Positions 1-8,821 of a stretch of DNA of 64,000 bases are shown here, piece after piece. The position numbers and the translations under genes were made by a program. The stretch spans positions 124,001-188,000 of the forward strand of contig PVNU02002827.1 in NCBI GenBank assembly GCA_003013855.2. The letters are read 5' to 3'. Numbering within the stretch: the first letter of the stretch is position 1; each line of letters opens with the position of its first letter. This stretch comes from Liriodendron chinense (Eukaryota > Streptophyta > Magnoliopsida > Magnoliales > Magnoliaceae). The notes beneath the pieces were generated by a model. The model made no database searches and had not been told where the DNA came from. It worked only from the letters and a program-made list of their open reading frames with translations.

Positions 1-494
1 TGGGGTAGCTCGAGCTACTTTAGCCAACCAACCCCGCTATGCCGGGTTGCCCAGGCCGAAATCGCGAGATTCGACCGTATCGACAGTCATTAGGCTAGTT
101 TATTTTCAGTTTTACTATTTATAGTAAGTTTTAATTCGATCATAACTTTGCATCTGTAGGGCTTTAGAGTTAGTGCTCGACATGAAAAGGGCTTAAAATA
201 TTTAGTAGAACAACATGGTTGAGGCCGTTTGATAACTTTTTATTTTTTACTGAAAACCAAGAGTTCTAGTAAGTTGCGCTTTCTAGGAGTTTAAGTTGGA
301 GTTAGATTCTGATACTTTACCTAGGGTTTAGTTTCCTATTTATATGCATTGTAATTCCGTTTCTATTCATTCAATTATCAATAAAGCAATTATTCAGAAT
401 TAATTTCCTCTTTTATCTTTTATTTCTTCTCGTGGATTCGAGAAACAACCGGTTAGGGAGACGGTGATCGACCTACCACGTCCTCCCTGCATCA
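1..494 (+). repeat. 3' part of an LTR (unassigned LTR retrotransposon)
   Basis: The sequence matches the stretch ending at 39114 almost base for base, from the GCTAC-rich start through a TATTTATATGCATTG block, a CAATAAAGC polyadenylation-like signal and the end TCCTCCCTGCATCA. The other copy ends TCCTCCTTGCGTCA, so both finish in CA as LTRs do. Copy 2 carries about 50 bp (38850-38880 region) that this copy lacks. The left end lies outside the window. Gypsy gag sequence starts directly after it, but no primer binding site is visible at the junction, so it probably belongs to a different element. Confidence 0.6.
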
Positions 495-1686
495 AAGGCC
501 TTGCAATTTGAGCAAGATGGAATAAGGGTAGCTAAGACCCAGCTACAGATGGGCCGACGGTCGGCGCCGAGCTTCCCGCCGCAAGAAATGGTGGCCAAAC
601 GGCCTAGTATTGGGTCATCCCCAACAAGAACAGCACTGTCGGTTCCCCCAGTTACTCCTACACCTAGGATGGACCGATACTGCACTTATTGCTGCAAGCC
701 CGGACATATGAAACAATATTTCTTTGTCCGTATGAAGGATAATGGCATCACGCCTCCTCGCTGGACTTACAGTCGGCCATAACAACCTATCTCGATACCA
801 CCTTTGTAGGCTATCCGTCCTCCTCAGCAACAGAATCGGTCAAGTTAACGACCAGTGCCTCCCCCACCAAATCGGGCGCAACAGACCCGTGTGCATGCGT
901 TGGTCGTCGCAGATCCTGAAGAAATCAATCCTGTGCCGCAAGCATTTGAAGGTACTGCCGTAGTGAACGGGGTCCGTTTGTACGTTCTAATCGATACTGG
1001 ATCCACTCACTCGCTTGTAAATCCCTCTGTGGTGAAACACCAAGAACTGGCAATGGTCGTCATACCCAAACTCACAGTCACCTCTGCATTAGGGCACTCC
1101 TCTAGCACCTCTAGAGTCTGCGCTGGCTGCCCTGTGGAATTTGGGGGCAATATATTCTTGATAAACCTGATTGTATCAAGAATTCACTGTTACGACCTCA
1201 TTTTTGGCATGAACTGGTTGACTGCAGCAAAGGCTAAGATAGACTGCGGAACCCCAAGGGTGACCGCTCAAAGACTCGATGGGTTGTTTGTCTCTTTTCC
1301 TATTAAGGTTAGTTACCCGCATTGAGTTATATCATTTGCCATGCCTGAAGAAGTCTCTGAGGAACCGTCAATAATAAACACTCCAATAGTGAACGAATTT
1401 GAGATTGCTTTTGGAGCAATAACCGGGCCTCCCCCACATCGAGAAATAGAATTTGTGATTGATCTGATTCCGGGTGCATCTCCTGTCGCCTTGTCAGCCT
1501 ACCGTTTGGCTCCATGTGAAATGGAGGAACTTAGAACTCAAATAGATGACCTCTTGGACCGTGGGCTTATTCGGCCAAGCGTGTCGCCCTGGGGTGCCTC
1601 GACCCTGTTCTTGATGAAGAAGGATGGGTCGAGGCGCCTCTGTATTGATTATCGACGACTGAACAAACTAACGATCAAGAACAAGT
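495..1686 (+). pseudogene. gypsy gag-protease-RT (5' half), broken
   Basis: One reading frame, with stops near 780 and 1325, carries three recognisable parts. At 675-720 a gag zinc knuckle of the CX2CX4HX4C type is present, but its last Cys is replaced by Phe (CTYCCKPGHMKQYF). At 855-1325 lies a retropepsin with the catalytic DTGS motif (VLIDTGSTHS) and the later DLIFGMNWL segment. At 1341-1686 begins the reverse transcriptase, with the RLAPCEMEEL, GLIRPSVSPWG and CIDYRRLNKLTIKNK segments. The frame ends inside RT at the hAT target site and resumes at 8822. The element is dead: it has the lost zinc ligand, in-frame stops and the insertion. Confidence 0.85.
1679..1686 (+). repeat. left 8-bp target-site duplication of the hAT
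   Basis: GAACAAGT lies directly before the hAT and is repeated exactly at 8814-8821. The uninterrupted gypsy RT codons are found by removing one copy together with the element. Eight-base duplications are typical of hAT transposases. Confidence 0.92.
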
Positions 1687-1709
1687 CATGGTTCTGAATG
1701 TCGGTATCG
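1687..1709 (+). repeat. hAT left terminal inverted repeat
   Basis: CATGGTTCTGAATGTCGG and following bases match the reverse complement of 8791-8813 at 18 of 23 positions. The first bases follow the hAT pattern C-A-N-G-G. A dense group of TATCGG repeats follows up to about 1800. Confidence 0.85.
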
Positions 1710-2218
1710 GTCGGCGTATCGGCCCTACGGAAAAATGATACGATACGGTGTCGCGTATCGGAATCGGGCCCTGTATCGGCCTGTATCGGACCGTATCGGT
1801 CAGAATTTTTTTTTTAAGCAAAAAAATATGAAAAAATATCAGAAAAATAGGATAAAATGAGATATTCACGAATCTATCATTTTTTTGTATTTTGACCATG
1901 TATTCAATGGCGTATCGGACCATTCTTTGGTAAGAATGCTGTCCTGACGGGTTGAGCTTCTGTAAGTTCTGGTGTTAATTTTTTCTTTATATAAATTGTT
2001 GATATATGTTATAAATTGATATAATATATGTTAATAGTCTGTCTAATATGTCCAAGAAGTATCATTACTCAGTACTCACTAGTCTATAACAATATAAGTG
2101 TAGAAAACTTGAAATACTTAGTACTTACTAATTTCCTTAAATGTGAATAATTTAAACATTTAAAATAACATTACTCTTAAATTTTAATAAAAACTCATGA
2201 AGGCAATCACCTCAGCAG

Positions 2219-5200
2219 TCACCACCAAAGTGAAAATCTAGCTGCTTGTGGTTGGTTGACCTCCACGTCCTCGTCATCCTCCGGCTCCGACTGTGCCTGT
2301 GGCCGTGCAACATGTGTTGCATCATATCCATAATAACCAGAGCTGGATGGAAAGAGTATGTCAACAAAACCTGAGGAAGACTGATCCTGACTAGGATATT
2401 CACTAGCACCAGATGAATAGGCATATTGCTGCTGCTGCTCATACTCCTGATATTGTGATACTGATGATGAATAGCTTGGATTTGGATCAGGTGGACTACT
2501 CCAACATGAAAGTGGCGGAACAGGCTCTGTGTATCCGTGAGGACTGTAACCATATCCATAATGTCCATAGGCCTCCTGATGTCCCGGTCCTCCATGAGTA
2601 CCACTAGTGCCAGCCTCTCCATGATGCCCCCCTGGTTGGTTGTATCGTGACTCAGTAGACTCATAAGTTCGACCTCGTGTACTACCACGTCGATGCTCAT
2701 CAGCCGCACGATCTGTAGACGGTTGTATGGTGTGTTGAGCAACACGAGCAGAAGCAGCAGGTGCACCACGACGACGACCACCACCACCACCACCATCACT
2801 GTCACTGCTGCTATGGCTATCAGTATGAGTCGCACTGCTACTATGACTACGTTCACCTTCATCAACTGCTTCAATAATCAGGTCTGTAGGATGACTTTGA
2901 GCGGTTTCTGCAACGAGTTCTGGGTATTCAAGTTCCTCACTTTCAGCTGCTTCTTTGCCTTTCTCCCGTTGTTCGAGCCATGGAAGAAGAGGGTCGTCTT
3001 CAGCAAAAATATAATCCAAATTTATTGGAAAATATTGCGCTTGATTGTCGGCTTGCCCTCTTGCTTTCTTCATGTTTTTCAAACGCAGCCTCACATTATA
3101 GTGGATAAACACATTTCTTTGCACCTTTATCTCCTTTAATCGATTTCGCTGTTTAGTGTGGATGCGGGCGAAAGTGCTCCAATTTCTTTCACAACTAGCA
3201 GAAGATGTACATTGACTCAAGATTTTGATTGCAATATTCCGTAGTGTAGGTGCACTTTCCCCATAATTGACCCACCATTGAGCTGCATATATAACAAAAT
3301 AAATATATCACATATCAATTATACTTATACAGCTTATTAAATTTGTAAAACTTTATATTTTATAATTTAAATACATAATAACACTTACCTGGATTTGTTC
3401 TTTGTATTGCAGCTCGTGCAAGTGGATCTCCAAAGCTACCCATCGCCAGTTCATATACCTCCACCTATGAAATAATAGCTAATAATAAGTACCATAAGTT
3501 TCAGACTCTACACTATACAATCTACATATGTAAATAATTGTTAACTTACTTCGTTAATAGCATCAACCTGTCTATTAACGTCTGGCTCCAATCTTTTTAT
3601 CACATTTTTCAGACCGATAGTAACCTCATCAACTTGGACATATGTAGTTGCATATCGAAATTGTGGATTTAAAAAGAAGCCTGCAAGTTGATTAAAAGAG
3701 AGAACAATAGAACATATCAAATTTTCAACACTATATAAAGAATCGAAGGAAAATAAATAACTAAATTTAATTAATATATGTAACTTATGTTTACCTGCCG
3801 CATGGAGATCATGATGAAGCTGTCTATTCCAGCGCCTATCTATGAGCTTCCAATATTCCTTGTAGTGGTTACAATCACGTTGAATTGACAACTTCGCTCT
3901 ATCCATTGCTTCATAAAGAAAGCCCATCGTAGGCCTATCATCACTTTCCACCAGTCGAAGAACCTTAATCAAAGGTTCCATTGCTTTCATAATTTCTTGC
4001 ACTTTTTTCCAATACTTGTTGTCTCTTATAATCACACACATCTCCACAGGCGTGCCACTCGTCTTTTGTCCATACTTCGAGTTGAGCCATTGTCGAGACG
4101 CAATCATCTCGCTAAGTGCCCCTCTATGATTGTACAGACTTTCCATGGCTATGAAATTTGTGGCGAATCTAGTTGCCCCAGGCCTTAACAACTCTCGCCC
4201 ACCTGTGAATTTTTTCATAAGAGCAATTATCCAGTTGTGATTGTAAATATATGTCGTAACCAATCTTGCCTTTTCAACTAGTATCGACACATTAGGCTTC
4301 TTTCCAATATCTTCAAGGATGAGATCAATGCAGTGTGCTACACAAGGTGACCAAAATAGATGATGCCTCTTTTGCATAAGATGTTTTCCTGCTAGTTTAT
4401 ATGCTGCCTCATTATCAGTGACAATCTGCACTACATTACTTTCCCCAATTTCTTCTACCATTCTATCCATCAGATCGAATATATAATTGGCATTTTTCAC
4501 TTCATTAGATGAATCGATAGCTCTAACAAAGACCGAACCCAAGTGTGAGTATACCATGAAGTTTATCATGCTCAATCTGGTTGGGCCAGTCCAACCATCA
4601 CACATGATTGTGCATCCTCTACTTGTCCATATGCTTCTAAATGATTGTACATAAGCCAATACTTCTCGGTACACTTGATTTGAATACTTTGAATCTATGT
4701 CATAGGAATTGGGCGCTTTAATCCCAGGTCCCGCATCAGCTGCTGCATCCACAAACACCTGAAAGTATGGGCAATTAGCAACATATGGAGGAATACTATT
4801 GTGTAAAAACAACTTTGCAGCTGCTTTTCCAAGATTGTCCACTATTTGCTTTGACCATATCTGTTTCAGTTTTTTCTGCTTGCTACTGGCCTTTCTAAAC
4901 ACTGTTTCATCACCAGGAGGTGCTTGTGGCTCCCTCTCATCATCAAGGTTGTGAATATGGGGGGAAGGGCCAGGGGTAGCCTGAGAAGGGTGTGGCTCTT
5001 GTTGTCGTGGGCTAAAGGCACGACGTAACCCTCCCTTAATACCTCCAAACAATCTTCTACTATCATGCCCACTACCACTACCACTCCCCCCACCTACATC
5101 ACGAACCGAACCCGTCCTCCCAAACATTCGACGCCGCTCATCTTCCTCACGGTGAGCTCGTAAACTTTCCCTCCTCGCAATTGTCATCTCCCTGTCTGAA

Positions 5201-5532
5201 TCCTCCTCTGACTCGATGTCCTCATCTGGTAGCGACGTAGGATCTCCAAACACTTCTGCTCTACATTGGTCGAGCGTAGCCTTCTTCTCTTTCTCCCTCA
5301 TTGCCTTTTTACCTTTAATTTCTTCTAAGTTCTTCTTCATCTCCTCCCTTACTGCCTGAGGGACACTTGGACACCCCGAAACTTGACCCTTCTGGTGAGC
5401 CAAGTGTTGTTTTAATCGGGTTACACCCCCACTCACACTCCTACTACAATACTTGCACATTATTTGCTGTCTGCTCCCACCTATCCTTACTCCATACTTC
5501 CACCCTACATCTTCATTTTCATTTCCAGCCAT
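2219..5532 (-). CDS. hAT transposase (BED finger, DUF659, hATC), four exons
   Basis: This is the transposase of the hAT, read as exons 3795-5532, 3550-3680, 3389-3464 and 2219-3282. All introns have GT and AG ends, and the joined length (3009 bp) gives 1002 aa with no internal stop. Residues about 11-58 form a BED zinc finger (ligands C26, C29, H43, probably C54). DUF659 begins near 243. The RNase H-like acids are D312 (MCDGWT) and D373 (IVTDNEAAY), with C397-x2-H400 between, and the third acid is E680 in SASCERNWS of the C-terminal hATC dimerisation domain (about 649-740). Residues from about 770 are an unusual Ser/Gly/Tyr/Gln/His-rich tail. The ATG at 5532 gives the normal N-terminal BED position. 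Intron 1 (114 bp, no stop) is in frame and could be retained. I see no missing catalytic residue, so the protein could be active; expression is unknown. Confidence 0.9.
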
Positions 5533-5819
5533 TCCAACAAATACAATTATACAACAATGCCTAGTCTACAATCTGCACAAGCCATAAAGTCACAAACAAT
5601 TAAAAAAATGTATTATATATTTGCAGGTTTGCATCATAAAAAAACGTACTGTCAATTTATCTATTTTTTAATTTGAAGGGCCACAAAAATAAAAACTGGG
5701 CTTCTTATTATTATTTTTTTAATTTGCAAAAAAATTAGCGACGATGAATAAGTTTGAATTGACTGAGTGTACAAGTGAGCAGCTGCACATGAATAACGAT
5801 AAATAATAAATATACAACG
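5533..5819. other. hAT sequence upstream of the transposase ATG
   Basis: AT-rich stretch inside the hAT, directly 5' of the transposase on the minus strand. It should hold 5' leader and perhaps promoter sequence. I see no clear TATA element at a convincing distance. MITE sequence begins near 5820. Confidence 0.4.
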
Positions 5820-6275
5820 ATCCAATGTCCATCTGCTTTTCTACAGCCCATTTTAAAATGAGGTTCCAAAAATTATGCATATCTAAGTCTCAAGTGGACC
5901 ATACCACTGGAAACAGTGTGATTGAGTGCCCAACCATTAAAAATTCCAAAGAGCTCAACGTAAGGTTTTAGTAATGTTTATTTGCAATCCAAGGTATTAA
6001 TAATGTCAATAAGGTATTGATGAAGGAAAAATATAAATTCCAAATTGATCCAAAACTTTTGTGGCCAACAAAACGTTTTTAATGGTTATTCATCACTGTT
6101 CTAGTGTTATGGTCCACCTGAGATTTGGATCTTCTTGGGGTTTTGGATCACATCCTAAAATGATATGAAAAAATACATAGACGAAATAAATGCATAAAAA
6201 ATACATCAAGATGGGCCCCACACGGGTAATACCCACTAAGCTGATCCCAGGGTAACACCAAATTCGGGCCGGCCT
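5820..6275. repeat. palindromic MITE, left end missing
   Basis: It shares the internal blocks (AAGTGGACCATACCACTGG, ATTGAGTGCCCAACCATTAAAAA) and the right end (CCACACGGGTAATACCCACTAAG through GGTAACACCAAATTCGGGCC) with the complete element at 19943-20488. The matching left terminal repeat is absent, so it is truncated or was broken by a later event. Confidence 0.7.
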
Positions 6276-6285
6276 CATGACGCAG

Positions 6286-6640
6286 AAGCGGATTGCGTAC
6301 TGACTACTGAGTATGGATCGGGCATTGAGTACGTAAACTCTGTGGGGTCCACTGTGATTTATGTATTTCATCCACTCCGTTCATCCATTGTAACAGATAA
6401 TTTTATGGCTTGGGAAAAAAATGGGGGTATAAACATCACCAAGGGCCATAGAAATGTTTCAACAGTGGAAATCATTATACCCACTGTTTCTTGTGGTATG
6501 GTCCACCTGAGTTTTGGATATGCTTCAATTTTGGTTTCAACCCCTTAAATGACCTGTAAAAGCTGATGGACGGTGTAGATAAACTACATACATTTACATT
6601 GGGCCCAAGACTCAAGTGGGCCTCACTAAAGGAAAAGGTG
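6286..6640. repeat. palindromic MITE, internally deleted copy
   Basis: It starts GAAGCGGATTGCGTACTGA and runs through CTGTGGGGTCCACTGTG and CATCCACTCCGTTCATCC, then passes quickly into the inverted half (GGTCCACCTGAGTTTTGGAT, GATGGACGGTGTAGATAAAC, TTGGGCCCA). The start is shared with the elements at 6973 and, inverted, at 26310. Confidence 0.6.
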
Positions 6641-6654
6641 GGTATGTAAATTAC

Positions 6655-6962
6655 TACCGTTGAAACCTCCGTGGGTCCACAGTGATGTTTATATGACATC
6701 CATACCGTTCATAACGTCACTACTACTGGGATGAACTGGAAAAACAAATATTATCCTGATTCGAAACTCCTGTGGCTCCACAAATATTTCAACGGTAGAC
6801 GTTAAAATCTCACGTTTTCAGCCCACTTGAGTCTTGGATCCGGTTCATTTTTTTTATTCTTATCTTAAAATGAGCTCCCAAAACGAATGGACGGTGTGGA
6901 TTTATCAAAAAACATCACTGTGGGTTCACCTTGGTTCCAGTGCAGGAAGTTCCTGCGCAAGG
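6655..6962. repeat. MITE fragment of a related subfamily
   Basis: It contains GTGGGTCCACAGTGATG and ends with GGACGGTGTGGATTTATCAAAAAACATCAC and GTGCAGGAAGTTCCTGCGC. The right end resembles the fragment directly after the gypsy LTR at 14186-14250. Confidence 0.5.
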
Positions 6963-6972
6963 CTTTCGCACG

Positions 6973-7500
6973 AAATCCGTAAGCGGATTGCGTACTGAGT
7001 AACACCGCACACTAGCGTGCGGAGTAAACTGTGGGGCCCACGGTGCTTTATATGTTTTATCCACTCCGTCCATCCATCTTAACAGAAAATTTTAAGTATA
7101 GTGCCAAAAAATGAAGCATATCAAAATCTAAAGTGGACCACACCATAAGAAAAGTGTGAACTTAATGTCTACCATTGAAAAAATCTCAGAGGGCACAGAA
7201 GTTTTGTATCAAGCTGATATTTGTGTTTTCCCGTCATCCATATTCACCTGATCTTATGAACAGGTTAGATGACAAGTAAACATCACTGTAGGGCCACTTC
7301 AACGGTGGAAATCATTATTCCCACTGTTTCCCGTAGCATGGTCCACTTCAGATTTGAATATGCTTAAATTTTGGGCTCAACCACTAAAACGAGCTGGAAA
7401 AACATATAGACGGACTAGATGAAGCAAATACATTCATTAGTGGGCCCAACTGAGTTTAGTCCGCACGATAATAGCGTGCGGAGAATCCGCACGCAATCTT
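6973..7500. repeat. palindromic MITE, near complete
   Basis: The left end (AAGCGGATTGCGTACTGAG, ACTAGCGTGCGGAGTAAACTG, TGGGGCCCACGG) is mirrored by the right end (AGTGGGCCCAACTGAGTTTAG, AGCGTGCGGAGAATCCGCAC, GCAATCTTTTC). The two halves are largely reverse complements across the whole length. No exact target duplication was recognised. Confidence 0.7.
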
Positions 7501-7511
7501 TTCTAAAGGGA

Positions 7512-8043
7512 AAGCGGATTAGGTGAACTGCGGCATCACGCAAGATGGTGCGGCCCTTACTGTCGGTTACCGTGGGGCCCACCTTGATGTATTTATTATG
7601 TATCCACACCGTCCATCCACTTTTACAGATAATTTTAGCTAATTACACCAAAAATAAAGCAGATCCAATCATCAGGTGGACCATAACATAGGAAGCAGTG
7701 GTGATTGACAATTAATGGGGCACAGAAGTTTTCGATGAAGCAGATATTTGTTTTTTTCCTTCATCCAGGATCATGTGACCTTATCAACAGATTGGATGGT
7801 AAATAAACACCACAGAACATGAAGGTGCGTCCTAAAAAGTTTTTAGTGGTAGGATGGTCAATCACCACTGTTTCTTACGGTATGGTCCACCTGATAATGT
7901 TTTCTGCTTCATTTTTGGTATAATACTCTAAGATAATCTGGAAAAACGGATGGACGGAGTGGATACATAATACATACATCAAGCTGGGCCCCACGGTAAG
8001 GGCCGCACCGTCTTTGGTGAGCCCGGGGTCTCACCTAATCCAC
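7512..8043. repeat. palindromic MITE, near complete
   Basis: The left end has GCGGATTAGGTGAACTGCGG, GATGGTGCGGCCCTTAC and CGTGGGGCCCACCTTGATG. The right end has CATCAAGCTGGGCCCCACGG, GTAAGGGCCGCACCGTC and CACCTAATCCAC, which is the same sequence inverted. The inner halves repeat the GTGGACCATAACATAGGAAG block in both orientations. It is nested in the hAT right arm. Confidence 0.72.
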
Positions 8044-8089
8044 TCTCTCTTAAAACGAAAAAAGGGATTTGAATCCCGTATAGAAAACG

Positions 8090-8400
8090 TGAAATGGGTT
8101 TGGAGTCCGGACGGCCCGGTGCTTCCGGAACCCCGAATCCCTCCCACATCTCCCCGATTCCCTCCAATCTCTCCCCAATCTCTCCCCAATCCCTGAAATC
8201 TCTCCAAATCTCTCCCCCATACGGCAAATCCCTAAAGTTTTGGGAGATTTGGAGCTGAGATCTCCGTCGATTTGAAGAAAAACAAAGGAATTTCGCACTT
8301 ACAGGCGCGTGCTGCTGGTGATCGATCGAGTGGCCCATCGACGTCTTCGGATCGTCTTCCTCCAGGTACCGAAATCCCTAACCTTCTCTCTCTCTTTTCT
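8090..8400 (+). other. unexplained C-rich segment of the hAT right arm
   Basis: A pyrimidine-rich stretch holds degenerate repeats of about 10 bp (CTCCCCAAT / CTCTCCAAAT, 8145-8215). It is followed by sequence that reads like a plant 5' UTR exon with a donor site on the plus strand (TCTTCCTCCAG|GTACC at about 8366). No protein was recognised in any frame. Confidence 0.35.
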
Positions 8401-8564
8401 TTTCGTTTTTTCTGTGATGATCGCCAACGACGCTGCCCCTTTTATCGCCGTCGATTGGGTGGGGTAGACACTGTAGACCCGTGGCTCTACAATGATCGAT
8501 CGAATCTTTTTTTTCTTTTTCTGTAGACTCTTTTTTCTTTTTCTGCGATTGATTGGTACGCTGC

Positions 8565-8612
8565 CCCTTTTTCTTTTTCTTTTTCTTTTTCTTTTTCTTT
8601 TTCTTCTTTTTT
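8565..8612. repeat. (CTTTTT)n microsatellite
   Basis: About seven consecutive copies of a CTTTTT hexamer, then a T-rich run. It lies just inside the subterminal repeat array of the hAT. Confidence 0.9.
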
Positions 8613-8644
8613 TGCGTGTATCGGTCTGACCAAGAGAAGCAAGA

Positions 8645-8813
8645 AATATCGGACCCGATATGGGCCGTATCGCCCGATATGGCCCGATATGGCCCGATAC
8701 GGTACAACCGTTTCGGATACGCCCGATACAGGGCCGTATCACGTATCGTATCGAGCCGATACGGATACGATACACCCGTATCGGCCGATACGATACGGAT
8801 ATTCATATCCCTG
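8645..8813 (-). repeat. hAT right subterminal array and terminal inverted repeat
   Basis: At least a dozen copies of CCGATA(T/C)GG, CGTATCGG and related 6-9 bp motifs in both orientations lead to the terminal repeat at 8791-8813, which ends ATATCCCTG. The left end has the same motif class at 1700-1800. Such arrays in hAT elements bind the transposase BED domain; that role is inferred here. Confidence 0.85.
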
Positions 8814-8821
8814 GAACAAGT
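8814..8821 (+). repeat. right 8-bp target-site duplication of the hAT
   Basis: GAACAAGT is identical to 1679-1686. The gypsy RT codons (PLPRIDDLF) resume directly after it. Confidence 0.92.

Larger units (their letters stand above)
1687..8813 (-). mobile_element. full-length hAT DNA transposon, probably autonomous
   Basis: This 7127-bp element interrupts the gypsy RT codons. Evidence: exact 8-bp duplications (GAACAAGT) on both sides; 23-bp terminal inverted repeats starting CATGG and CAGGG, agreeing at 18 of 23 positions; subterminal clusters of TATCGG/CCGATA motifs at both ends (1700-1800 and 8645-8800), as expected for transposase binding arrays; and one complete transposase gene on the minus strand. 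The right arm between the gene start and the end is 3.3 kb long, mostly because several MITEs lie within it. Confidence 0.92.

Noticed and set aside
2693..3139. Plus-strand ORF of 148 codons
   Set aside because: It is antisense to the transposase exon 4 and has no motif.
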